This document shows, piece by piece, positions 53,260-63,600 of a stretch of 64,000 nucleotides of DNA. The stretch is taken from assembly GCA_007753675.1 (NCBI GenBank), contig CP036432.1:1338394-1402393 (forward strand), given 5' to 3'. The stretch is from Stieleria magnilauensis. Lineage in GTDB: Bacteria > Planctomycetota > Planctomycetia > Pirellulales > Pirellulaceae. Under the pieces are notes generated by a model. The model did no database searches. It worked only from the letters and a program-made list of their open reading frames with translations, and was not told the origin of the DNA. The position numbers and the translations under genes are program-made. Positions within the stretch are counted from its first letter, which is position 1. Every line of letters starts with the position of its first letter.

Positions 53260-56200
53260 ATGCCCGACTCTCAACCCTCAACTATCGACTCTCAACTAGA
53301 CGGAGCGAAGCGTAGTCTTCTCGGCCGGCTGATTTGGTTCTGCTTGACCAACAAGCTAGTTGTGTTGTTGCTGGTCATCGCGACGCTTGGTTGGGGCGTC
53401 ATGGTCGCTCCGTTCGACTGGGACACCGGAGGATTACCCCGTGATCCGGTCCCCGTCGATGCGATCCCTGACATTGGCGAGAACCAGCAGATCGTGTTCA
53501 CGCAGTGGATGGGGCGCAGCCCGCAGGACGTGGAGGACCAAATCGGTTATCCGCTGACGGTCGCGCTGCTAGGCATTCCCGAAGTCAAGACGATCCGCAG
53601 CTATTCGATGTTCGGCTTTTCGTCGATCTACATCATCTTTGGCGAAGAAGCTGACTTCTATTGGTCCCGAACGCGGGTGCTGGAAAAACTGAATAGTTTG
53701 CCGGCCGGCACGCTGCCTGATGGTGTGCAGCCGACACTGGGACCAGACGCGACAGCACTCGGGCAGATTTATCTTTATACGCTCGAAGGCCGCGATCCTG
53801 ATGGAAACCCGACGGGCGGTTGGGATTTGCGAGAACTGCGTACGATCCAGGATTACTACGTTCGTTATTCGTTGACGTCGGCCGAAGGCATCAGTGAAGT
53901 GGCATCGATTGGCGGCTACGTTCAGGAGTACCAAATCGATGTTGATCCCGATGCGATGCGGGCCGCTGGCGTGACGTTGGCCAATGTGTTCGAGTCCATT
54001 CGGATGACGAATGTTGACGTGGGTGCTCGGACGATTGAACTGAATAAGGCCGAATACGTTATCCGTGGTTTGGGCTTCATCGAGAATATCGAAGACATCG
54101 AGAAGACCGTCGTGAAGGTGACGGACAACGTTCCGATCACGGTCGCCGACGTGGCCGACGTGTCACTTGGGCCAGCGCTGCGGCGTGGTGCGTTGGACAA
54201 AGCCGGTGCCGAAGCCGTCGGCGGCGTCGCGGTCGTGCGTTACGGTTACAACCCACTAGCAGCGATCAAAAACATCAAGCAACGCATCAAAGAAGTCTCA
54301 CCGGGTCTGCCCACAAAGGTGCTTGTCAATTACACGAAGACGTCGGCCGACGAAGTTGACTTGTACGCCGATCGCCATGGTCTGGAACCGATCACCGGAG
54401 CAACGGCGAGCAGCGATGCTTGGGTGAAACATCTTCGTGGCATGCCTCAAGAACAGTGGCCGACATGGATCACGACCAGTCAAGTCGCGGTCGTTCCGTT
54501 CTATGATCGCACCGGTTTGATCTACGAGACGTTGGGTACGTTGAACACGGCGCTCTTTGAGGAAATCCTCGTCACGATCATTGTGATTTTGGTGATGGTC
54601 ATCCATTTGCGCAGCTCGTTCCTCATTAGCGCGTTGCTGCCGCTGGCCGTATTGATGTGCTTCATCGCCATGAAGACCTTCGGTGTGGATGCCAATATCG
54701 TCGCCCTGTCAGGCATCGCAATTGCAATCGGGACCATGGTCGACATGGGGATCATTCTCACCGAGAACATTCTCAAATATCTCGACGAAGCCGCACCGGA
54801 AGACGACAAGTTGACGGTGATTTTCAAGGCGTCTCACGAAGTCGCCGGTGCGGTGCTGACCGCCGTGACGACGACTGTGGTCAGTTTTTTGCCCGTGTTC
54901 ACGATGATCGGAGCGGAAGGAAAGCTGTTTCGGCCGTTGGCGTTCACCAAGACGTTTGCACTCGCCGCATCAGTGATTGTCGCGTTGACCATCATTCCGC
55001 CTGCGGCCCACATCCTGATGGGTGGGCGTATTGAATCGAAGAGCTTGCGTCGCGGAGCCTGGTTCGCGTTGCTGATCCTGGGTATTGCCGCGTCAATGCT
55101 AGTGACATGGTGGGTCGGAGCTATTTTGATCGTGCTGTCGGCGTACAAACTGAATGAGGAAAGGATTCCCGCGCGTTATCACCGTTTTGGGCCGTACGCA
55201 GCCAGTGCACTTGCGGCGTTGGTCGTCGGCGTGTTGCTGACTCAGGAGTGGTTGCCGCTGGGGCCACAGAAAGGTTTGCTGTTGAACTTGCTGTTCGTCG
55301 GCGGATTGATTGGTGGCATCCTCGGGTTCTTCACCGTCTTTCAACGATTCTTGTACGAACCGATCCTACGTTGGTGCTTGAACCACAAGCTAGCGTTTCT
55401 TTGCTTGCCAACGGCGATCCTGCTTTTCGGCGGATCGGCTTGGTTGGGCTTCGACAAGGTATTCGGTTTCGTCCCCAAATCACTCTCGATGATTGGAGTG
55501 TCTGAAACGACCGTTCGTCAATCCGGTCCTTGGAAAGCAGCAACCGACGTGTTACCGGGACTCGGCAAAGAGTTCATGCCGCCGCTTGATGAAGGCTCGT
55601 TTCTCTACATGCCGACGACGATGCCGCATGCGTCGATCGGCGAAGCGATGGATGTTTTGCAGATGCAGAATCAACTGTTGGTGTCGATTCCCGAAGTCGA
55701 ATCAGTGGTCGGCAAGATCGGTCGCGCCGACACCCCACTCGATCCTGCCCCCGTGTCGATGATCGAAACCTACATCACCTACAAATCCGAATACAAATCG
55801 GACGAAGACGGTCATCGGCTAAACTTCCGCTACGACGAGGAAGCCGACGAGTTCGTCCGTGATGAAGATGGTGAGCTGATTCTCGATCCCGCTGGCCGAC
55901 CGTTCCGCCAATGGCGTGACGAGATTCGTACGCCGGATGATATCTGGCAAGCAATCACCGCGGCGGCTGAAATCCCAGGCACGACATCGGCACCCAAGCT
56001 GCAACCGATCGCAGCTCGGATCGTGATGCTGCAAAGTGGAATGCGTGCACCGATGGGGATGAAGGTCAAAGGCCCGGACCTGGAAACGATCGAGCGAGTT
56101 GCCTTGGAATTGGAATCGCTACTGAAGCAAGTTCCGACCGTTCAATCATCCGCCGTCATCGCCGACCGAATCGTCGGCAAGCCGTACTTGGAGATCGACA

Positions 56201-57252
56201 TCGACCGTGATGCGATCAAGCGATACGGGTTGCACATCCGAAGCGTACAGGATGTGATCGAAATCGCGATCGGTGGCCGGCAAATCACAACGACGGTCGA
56301 AGGTCGCGAGCGGTTTCCTGTCCGCGTGCGTTACGCCCGAGAGTTGCGTGACGACCTCGAATCGCTCGAACGGATTCTCGTTCCAACGCCAGCGGGCGCA
56401 CAAATCCCGCTCGGCCATCTGGCCGACATTCGCTACACCCGCGGCCCGCAGGTCATCAAGAGCGAAGACACGTTTTTGCTCGGTTATGTGCTGTTCGACA
56501 AGAAACCCGGCGAAGCGGAAGTCGACGTGGTCGAGGATGCTCAAGCATTTCTGCAATCGAAGATTGACTCGGGCGAGTTCACGCTGCCGGCCGGTGTGAC
56601 GTACACGTTCGCGGGCAACTACGAGAACCAAATCCGATCGCAGAAGACATTGTCGATTGTGTTACCGCTAGCCCTCGGAATCATCTTTCTGATTCTGTAC
56701 ATGCAGTTCAAATCCGCCATCACGACATCGCTCGTTTTCAGTGGGATTCTGATCGCGTGGGCGGGCGGCTTCATCATGCTGTGGTTGTACGGCACCGATT
56801 GGTTCCTCGACTTCAGTTTGTTTGGCACGAACATGCGAGAGCTGTTTCAAGTCAAGGCAATCAACCTCAGCGTCGCCGTGTGGGTCGGCTTTCTCGCCCT
56901 GTTCGGCATCGCCAGCGACGACGGTGTCGTGATTGCGTCCTACCTCGACGAAAGCTTCCGCAAAGATCGCATCGCAAACGCCGAGCACGCTCGCGAAGCC
57001 ACCGTGACCGCCGGCATGCGCCGCGTTCGACCGTGTTTGATGACCACGGCAACCACACTGCTAGCACTCATCCCCGTCCTCACCTCCACCGGCCGAGGCA
57101 GTGACATCATGGTGCCGATGGCGATCCCCAGCTTCGGCGGCATGACGATCGAGATCATGACGATGCTGGTCGTGCCTGTGTTGTACTGCAGTGCGATGGA
57201 GTGGAAGTTGAAGCTAGGAATCAAGGACGAACGATTCGCCGAGAATGCATAG
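53260..57252 (+). CDS. cusA: CusA/CzcA-type heavy-metal RND pump, extended
   Basis: A 1330-residue pump, about 280 residues longer than typical CusA. Family blocks include 'VDAIPDIGENQQIVFTQWMG', 'TMVDMGIILTENILKYLDEA' (TM4 region), 'PLDEGSFLYMPTTMPHASIG' and C-terminal 'TATTLLALIPVLTS'. Extra sequence lies around residues 370-410, in a hydrophobic insertion about 585-700 with additional helices, and around 850-900. It uses the proton gradient to export Cu/Ag (or Zn/Co/Cd) together with the cusB adaptor upstream. The N-terminal 18 residues come from a CTCAA-type repeat. Confidence 0.92.
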   Translation: MPDSQPSTIDSQLDGAKRSLLGRLIWFCLTNKLVVLLLVIATLGWGVMVAPFDWDTGGLPRDPVPVDAIPDIGENQQIVFTQWMGRSPQDVEDQIGYPLTVALLGIPEVKTIRSYSMFGFSSIYIIFGEEADFYWSRTRVLEKLNSLPAGTLPDGVQPTLGPDATALGQIYLYTLEGRDPDGNPTGGWDLRELRTIQDYYVRYSLTSAEGISEVASIGGYVQEYQIDVDPDAMRAAGVTLANVFESIRMTNVDVGARTIELNKAEYVIRGLGFIENIEDIEKTVVKVTDNVPITVADVADVSLGPALRRGALDKAGAEAVGGVAVVRYGYNPLAAIKNIKQRIKEVSPGLPTKVLVNYTKTSADEVDLYADRHGLEPITGATASSDAWVKHLRGMPQEQWPTWITTSQVAVVPFYDRTGLIYETLGTLNTALFEEILVTIIVILVMVIHLRSSFLISALLPLAVLMCFIAMKTFGVDANIVALSGIAIAIGTMVDMGIILTENILKYLDEAAPEDDKLTVIFKASHEVAGAVLTAVTTTVVSFLPVFTMIGAEGKLFRPLAFTKTFALAASVIVALTIIPPAAHILMGGRIESKSLRRGAWFALLILGIAASMLVTWWVGAILIVLSAYKLNEERIPARYHRFGPYAASALAALVVGVLLTQEWLPLGPQKGLLLNLLFVGGLIGGILGFFTVFQRFLYEPILRWCLNHKLAFLCLPTAILLFGGSAWLGFDKVFGFVPKSLSMIGVSETTVRQSGPWKAATDVLPGLGKEFMPPLDEGSFLYMPTTMPHASIGEAMDVLQMQNQLLVSIPEVESVVGKIGRADTPLDPAPVSMIETYITYKSEYKSDEDGHRLNFRYDEEADEFVRDEDGELILDPAGRPFRQWRDEIRTPDDIWQAITAAAEIPGTTSAPKLQPIAARIVMLQSGMRAPMGMKVKGPDLETIERVALELESLLKQVPTVQSSAVIADRIVGKPYLEIDIDRDAIKRYGLHIRSVQDVIEIAIGGRQITTTVEGRERFPVRVRYARELRDDLESLERILVPTPAGAQIPLGHLADIRYTRGPQVIKSEDTFLLGYVLFDKKPGEAEVDVVEDAQAFLQSKIDSGEFTLPAGVTYTFAGNYENQIRSQKTLSIVLPLALGIIFLILYMQFKSAITTSLVFSGILIAWAGGFIMLWLYGTDWFLDFSLFGTNMRELFQVKAINLSVAVWVGFLALFGIASDDGVVIASYLDESFRKDRIANAEHAREATVTAGMRRVRPCLMTTATTLLALIPVLTSTGRGSDIMVPMAIPSFGGMTIEIMTMLVVPVLYCSAMEWKLKLGIKDERFAENA

Positions 57253-57319
57253 AATCGCACGGCATCAACTTCTTGTAGAATAGCCAACTCACTTTCTTTG
57301 CCAAGCTCATGGGAAAAAC

Positions 57320-58444
57320 ATGCCTTACTTCCATCTGACACCAACGCTCCGGGTTTTCGCATTTCTGTGCCTGTTCGCTGGCGGTGAAATCATCGATGCA
57401 GCCGATCCCATTGTCCTCGTATCGGAAAGTGCGGTCCCAGGACTCCGGCAACCGCAAGCGTCGGTCAGCAACACTGGGAGTATCGTTGTCACGTTTGGAG
57501 CAGGCGATGTCGTCTACTTTTGTAAATCGGCAGATCAAGGCCGGTCGTTCACTACGCCAGCGAAGGTTGGGCACGTTCCAAAATTGGCGTTGGGAATGAG
57601 ACGCGGACCTCGAATCGTTGCGATTGACGATCTCGTTGTCATCACTGCGATTAGCCACAAAACCGGCAACGTGCTAGCTTGGCGTTCACTCGACGGCGGC
57701 GCGTCCTGGAGCGACTCTGCGGACGTGAACGATGAAGTCAGATCGGCTCGCGAGGGACTTCACGACCTAGCGGCTGGCCCTGGCGGACTGCTTTTCTGCA
57801 CATGGCTCGATTTGCGTAACGGTCGAACGCAAGTCTACGGCGCGAGATCGGAAGACCGCGGCAAGACTTGGGAGAAGAACGTTCATGTTTACACTTCGCC
57901 GTCGGGCACCGTATGTGAGTGTTGCCATCCTTCGGTGGTGACTGATCAGAGCGGTAACGTTCATGTCCTGTGGCGTAACCTGATAGATGGCAACCGTGAT
58001 ATGTACGTCACTACATCCGAAGATGGTGGCCAGAGTTTCGGTCGTGCTGAAAAGCTCGGCGTTGCCAGTTGGCAATTAAACGCATGCCCGATGGATGGCG
58101 GCGATATCGCCGTTGATTCCGACGGCGAGTTGCGAACTGTTTGGCGTCACGATCGAAGCATCTATTCGGCTGAGCTTGGTTTGAAGCAGGAGAAGTTCCT
58201 CGGACGTGGCGAACAGCCTTCGATCGCGGCTACGCTTGATGGATGCTACATCTCATGGGTCGATCGTCGTGGCGGTGATCTGCGCCTGATGCAGCCGGAC
58301 TCCGCCACCCCCATAACCGTGGAAACAAAGGCATCCGATCCAGTACTTGCGGCTTCGTTTTCAGGCAATGGCCCAATCGTCTTGATCTGGGAGTCGAAAC
58401 AGGATGATGTCTCATCGATCCGATTGGCGATTGTCCGCGAATGA
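57320..58444 (+). CDS. Exported BNR/Asp-box repeat protein (sialidase-like)
   Basis: A 374-residue beta-propeller protein with a signal peptide (about 1-27). Four Asp-box repeats are visible: 'SADQGRSF', 'SLDGGASW', 'SEDRGKTW' and 'SEDGGQSF'. A Cys-rich part 'GTVCECCHPSVV' may bind metal. The sialidase active-site arginines are not obvious, so enzymatic sialidase activity is doubtful. Its position between two CusA pumps suggests an envelope role in metal resistance. Confidence 0.75.
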   Translation: MPYFHLTPTLRVFAFLCLFAGGEIIDAADPIVLVSESAVPGLRQPQASVSNTGSIVVTFGAGDVVYFCKSADQGRSFTTPAKVGHVPKLALGMRRGPRIVAIDDLVVITAISHKTGNVLAWRSLDGGASWSDSADVNDEVRSAREGLHDLAAGPGGLLFCTWLDLRNGRTQVYGARSEDRGKTWEKNVHVYTSPSGTVCECCHPSVVTDQSGNVHVLWRNLIDGNRDMYVTTSEDGGQSFGRAEKLGVASWQLNACPMDGGDIAVDSDGELRTVWRHDRSIYSAELGLKQEKFLGRGEQPSIAATLDGCYISWVDRRGGDLRLMQPDSATPITVETKASDPVLAASFSGNGPIVLIWESKQDDVSSIRLAIVRE

Positions 58445-58602
58445 CGCCGGCCGACGCGACGTTATTGATCGCGAAACTTGTTAGATTTCCATCAACCAAG
58501 CTCGGGAAAGCGAAGTTGGTAAGGCCTCGCTGGCCCCCAGGTCACCCAGTGCATTCTGGTAATCCTATAGCAAATTTATGGACGGACCGTTAAAATAATC
58601 GC

Positions 58603-59031
58603 ATGGACCGACTCCTTTCATTGCTGATGATACCCTTTCTCGTGCTGGGGCAAGCTTCTCCCCATTCGCACGCGGGGACTGGTATTGCGGAACCAGACGG
58701 ACATTCTTTGCGTCCGCACGTGCATTTGCATGGAAATGAGCACTCGCATGACGGCCACGATGACCATGCTGACGAGGGCGAATCAGCGTCGGCTAACGGA
58801 TCACTCACGTCCGCAGCAGGACACGATTCTGATGCCGTTTACTTGGCAGCTTGTGATCAGTTGTTGACGCGAGTGTCTGGGGCGTTCGAAGTTGATGATC
58901 ACTCGACCGATTGGGTCGCAGCTTCGTCTCCGATCGTCGTTGACACTCGGTTTTCAGTCCGCAGCAGTGATCCGCCGGATCGCTATCGGGCTCTGCCAAT
59001 CTATCTCCTTACAGCCGCTCTACGGCTGTAA
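58603..59031 (+). CDS. Small exported His-rich protein
   Basis: A 142-residue protein with a signal peptide (about 1-17) and a His/Asp-rich stretch ('HVHLHGNEHSHDGHDDHADE'). The rest shows no known domain. In this setting it probably binds metal ions in the periplasm, ahead of the second RND adaptor. No strong ribosome site is seen before the ATG, so the start is uncertain. Confidence 0.65.
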   Translation: MDRLLSLLMIPFLVLGQASPHSHAGTGIAEPDGHSLRPHVHLHGNEHSHDGHDDHADEGESASANGSLTSAAGHDSDAVYLAACDQLLTRVSGAFEVDDHSTDWVAASSPIVVDTRFSVRSSDPPDRYRALPIYLLTAALRL

Positions 59032-59195
59032 TGGACGCACATCACCGGTACTCGGCGTTCTAGACGCTGTGTTTTTGTATCAGTGATCTTCTCAAGGTGA
59101 ATTTCAATTTGAGGCTTCTCGGTCGCTTGCGCCTGCGCGATGGGCCGATGCTGCGCCTGCGTCGTTGTGTGGCCTTCTTTAATGGGACTGTTTAG

Positions 59196-60620
59196 ATGAA
59201 TCGTTTGGTTTCGATTGCCAGATCGCTAGTGGGTCCAGCGATTGTGGTCGCCGTGTTGTTTGGGGGATGGGTGTTCCGCAGGCAGTTGTTTCTGCAGCAG
59301 GAAACAACCGTCGTGTCGGAGGATAAGTCGTCGAGAGAGTCTGAGGAAAGGCAGGACATGCTCGAAATCAGCGAACAGGCTCGGAAGAATCTGTCACTGG
59401 TATCAAAGGCTGCACGGCCTCAATCTTATTGGCGGACGGTCGTCATTCCAGGAAAAGTCGATGACCGACCAGGGCTGTCCGATCGGGGCGTCACGTCACC
59501 GGCAGTGGGTGTCGTTACCGCGATCCACGCTTTTCCGGGCGACACAATGCGACCAGGCGAACCGCTGTTTTCGCTGCGTCTGTTCAGCGAGTACTTGCAG
59601 GCCACACAGACTCAGTTGTTTAAAGCGCGGCAGGAAACTGCGATCGTCCAAGCCGAGATTGATCGCTTGTCTGGAGCAGTTAACACAGGTGCCGTTTCTC
59701 GATCCAAGATGATCGAATTGCGAAGCGAGATTAGTCGACAAAGCACACTGATCCAAGCCGCTCGCCAGGAATTGTTGACGCGAGGTCTAACGCCTGAGCA
59801 AGTGCAACAGATTGAATCAGGAACATTTGTTTCCACCGTCGACGTAGTCGCTCCGCCAGTGAGAGATCTTGATGCGTTCACGAATCGCAAGGCCCCTCAG
59901 GAGACTCAGCAGGTCAGCTTCGAAAACGAACTGGCTCAGGACGAACCGATTGCATACGAGGTTCAAGAGTTGGCCGTCGAACTGGGACAACAGGTTCAAG
60001 CGGGCCAGTTGCTGGCGAACTTGTCGAATCACCAGATGCTTTATGTCGTCGGTCACGCATTCAAGCGTGAGGCGACATTTCTGGAACACGCTGCACAGGA
60101 GAAGCGGCCGATCGAGATCGAGTTCGCCGAGGATGCGACAGGCAACTGGCCGAACTTGCAACAGACGTTCAATATTCGTCACCTGTCGAATTCCATTGAC
60201 GCGAACAGCCGGACGTTCGACTTCTTTGTTCCACTGACAAACCAATCTCGATCGTACGGCGACAATGGCAAGGTCTTTCTCGTTTGGCGTTTTCGCCCTG
60301 GCCAGCGGGCTCGTATCCATGTCCCTGTGGAGGAATTCGCCGACGTATTCGTGCTGCCCGCCGATGCGGTCGTGCGAGAGGGGCCGGAAGCTTACGTGTT
60401 CCGGCAAAACGGCGATCTGTTCAAACAGATTCCCGTTCATGTACTGCACGAAGATCGACGTTCGGTAGTGATCGCCAACGATGGCAGCATCACCTCCGGA
60501 ACTTACTTGGCACAAAACGCTGCCGCTTCGCTCAATCGAGTGCTGAAGTCACAGTCTGCGAGTGGGCGGCAACCTGGCGTCCACGTCCATGCAGACGGCA
60601 CCGTTCACGCGGCCCATTAA
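59196..60620 (+). CDS. Second heavy-metal RND adaptor (HlyD/CusB-like)
   Basis: A 474-residue adaptor with an N-terminal membrane anchor (about 13-28). 'GVVTAIHAFPGDTMRPGEPL' is the lipoyl part, followed by an alpha hairpin ('QATQTQLFKARQETAIVQAE'), beta barrel and a membrane-proximal domain with 'PADAVVREGPEAYVFRQNGD'. The C-terminus is His-rich ('GVHVHADGTVHAAH'). It lacks the CxMHP-type domain present in the cusB upstream. Its stop lies six bases before the next pump, so they form one unit. Confidence 0.87.
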   Translation: MNRLVSIARSLVGPAIVVAVLFGGWVFRRQLFLQQETTVVSEDKSSRESEERQDMLEISEQARKNLSLVSKAARPQSYWRTVVIPGKVDDRPGLSDRGVTSPAVGVVTAIHAFPGDTMRPGEPLFSLRLFSEYLQATQTQLFKARQETAIVQAEIDRLSGAVNTGAVSRSKMIELRSEISRQSTLIQAARQELLTRGLTPEQVQQIESGTFVSTVDVVAPPVRDLDAFTNRKAPQETQQVSFENELAQDEPIAYEVQELAVELGQQVQAGQLLANLSNHQMLYVVGHAFKREATFLEHAAQEKRPIEIEFAEDATGNWPNLQQTFNIRHLSNSIDANSRTFDFFVPLTNQSRSYGDNGKVFLVWRFRPGQRARIHVPVEEFADVFVLPADAVVREGPEAYVFRQNGDLFKQIPVHVLHEDRRSVVIANDGSITSGTYLAQNAAASLNRVLKSQSASGRQPGVHVHADGTVHAAH

Positions 60621-60626
60621 GGAAAC

Positions 60627-63600
60627 ATGAACATGCTTGATGCTGTCATCAAAGTTTCGCTCCGATACCGCATGCTGGTCGTCGTTGTCAGCCTGTTCGT
60701 GCTGGTCTACGGATCGTACCTGGCAACTCAGATGTCAATCGACGTTTTTCCCGACCTCGACCGCCCTCGTGTGGTCATCATCACCGAAGCTCCAGGACTT
60801 GCTACCGAAGAAGTGGAGACGCTGGTGACACAGCCGATCGAGATTGCGCTGATGGGGGCTAATGGCGTCCAGGCGGTTCGCAGTCAATCGACAGCGGGAT
60901 TGAACGTGATTTATATCGAGTTCGACTGGTCAACGGAAATCCGCGCCGCTCGCCAAACAGTTCAAGAAAGACTGGCCACGCTGGAGGGTATTTTTCCGGA
61001 TGGGATTCGTCCGCAGATGACGCCACCGTCTTCGATCATGGGGCAGATCCTTGTCGCAGGGATCTACCGGCAAAACGGCCCCGACGGTGGGCGGCTGACT
61101 CAGGTCGGCAACACCGACATGATGGCCGAAATGGTCATTGGCACAAACGATAACCAAACGTTTCAGATCAGTGTCTGGACGCCGGGTGAACGGCATGACT
61201 TTTCGACCTGGAAGAAAGTTCAGCCACAGGACATTCAGTGGGATGCTGATCCCAACACCAATCCACAGACATCCCGAATTCCCGTCGGAACGGCCGAGAT
61301 CAAACTCAACGGCAAGTCACACGATGCACATTTCTACAGCGAAGCCAAACAACAGCTTGAACTGCGGACGGTTGCTGACTGGATCATCCGGCCACGACTG
61401 TTGAAAGTCACCGGGGTCGCGGAAGTGTTCATGCAGGGCGGAGATCGCAAGCAGTACCAAATCCTGATCGATCCGACCGCGCTGCTCGAATATGGCGTCA
61501 CCGTTCAAGAGGTCGAACAGGCGCTTCGAGCCAGCAACATCAACACCAGTGGAGGCTTCGCCGTCACGGGCGAGACCGAGCGACCGATTCGGGTTCTTGG
61601 TCGCTTGGGACCGGAATCGTGGGTTGTGATCGAAGACTTGAAGAAAGTCCCCGTCGGTAACCATCCCAAACGAGCTGTCTTGCTGGGACAAGTCGCACGC
61701 GTCACCGAAGGTCCGCAATTCAAGCGTGGCGATGGTAGCGTCGATGGTCGCCCAGGAATCGTGTTCACGACTGTCAAACAACCACACGTTGACACACGCG
61801 ATCTGAGTGATGCGGTCGCAGAGGCATTTGTCGAAGTCGAGGCATCTTTGCCTGCGGACATCGTCGTCAACTCGGAACTGTTTCGGTTAAGAAACTTCAT
61901 CGACCGGGGAATCTTCAACGTTGCCGAGGCGCTCGTCATCGGTGCGGTACTGGTCATCATTGTGCTGTTTCTATTCCTATTGAACTTTCGCACGACATTC
62001 ATCACGCTCACCGCGATCCCACTTTCGCTCGTCCTAACAACACTTACTTTCCGATTGATGGGATGGATCAGTGGAACTGAGTTGTCCATCAACGTCATGA
62101 CGCTCGGTGGAATCGCCGTGGCAATGGGCGAACTCGTCGACGACGCGATCGTAGATGTCGAGAACATTTTCCGCCGACTGAAGCAGAACAACCAGTTGCC
62201 GGTCGAAGAGCAGAAGTCGCCGATCGTCGTTACATTCAAGGCAAGTAAAGAGATTCGTAGCTCGATCGTATTTGGAACGGCGGTCGTCATCCTTTCCTTC
62301 ATGCCGCTATTCGCATTGTCAGGCGTCGAAGGTCGGTTGTTCACTCCGCTGGGCTTCGCCTACATCGTGTCAATTTTGTCGTCCTTTGTTGTATCGATGA
62401 CTGTCACGCCAGTCCTTTCCTACTATCTATTGCCGAACTCGCGTGCAACGCATCACGAAGGCGACGGGTTTCTACTGCACGGCTTGAAAGCGGTTGTGAC
62501 TCATTTGATCCGCCTCAGCATGGCACTGCCGCGAACGCTGCTGATTCTGACATGGCTCGCCGTTGCTCTGGCCGCTTGGCAGATGTCGATGTTGGGTCGA
62601 AACTTTTTGCCGCCCTTCGATGAAGGCAGCATCCAAGTGAACGTGACACTGCCACCGGGATCGTCGCTGGATGCTTCGAACCAAGTATCAGGGGCGATTG
62701 ACTCCGTCTTTGAGTCAATGCAAAAGACAGCGAGGAACCCCGATGGCGAAATACTGCACTTCGTTCGTCGAACCGGTCGAGCGGAAATGGACGAACATGC
62801 TTCGCCGGTCAATTTCGGTGAATACATTCTCAGCATGAATCCTGAGTCGCCGATCGACCGAGAAGAAATCCTGGCCCGTCTCCGCGAGAAAATTAGCAAT
62901 GAAGCACCCGGAGTGGACATCGAAGTGGAACAACCGCTTGCGCATTTAATCAGCCACATGATCTCGGGCGTTTACGCTCAGATTGCGATCAAGATTTATG
63001 GCGATGATCTCGATACCTTGCAGCGAGTCGCCGAACAAGTAAAAGGGACCATCCAGGAGGTGCCCGGCATCACGCCGCCCGTTGTAGAGCCAATCCAAGA
63101 GACGGACGAATTGCACATTGCTCTCCGCGCTGACGACTTGGCTTTGCATGGACTGTCTCGTGAGTATGTTGCAGACGTTTTGCAAACGGCGTTACAGGGT
63201 GAAGTCGTCTCTCAAGTCCTGGAAGGCCAACGCCGATTCGATCTGCTAGTGCGATTGGAGGAAGAGTATCGCACCGACTACGCGAACCTTGATCGACTTC
63301 GCATCGACTTGCCCGATCGTCAGGGACAACCAGATCGTGGACAAATCGAACTGCGCGACGTCGCAGATTTGGGTGTCGGCACCGGTCCAAATTCGATTAA
63401 TCGTGAGAATGCCCGTCGTCGGATCGTCATTCGCTGCAACACCGAAGGCCGCGACTTGGCTGGTGCCGTGAACGAGATCAAGAGTCGTCTTGGCAGCCAC
63501 GTCGAGATCCCAGTGGGCTATTTCATTGAATTCGGAGGGCAGTTCGAAAGCCAACAACGTGCGACGCAATTGATCATCGTCCTTGCTGGGATCTCGGTGA

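Noticed and set aside
61505-62344. 279-codon Ser/Thr-rich minus-strand frame
   Set aside because: It lies opposite the second CusA pump, which is unmistakable on the plus strand.
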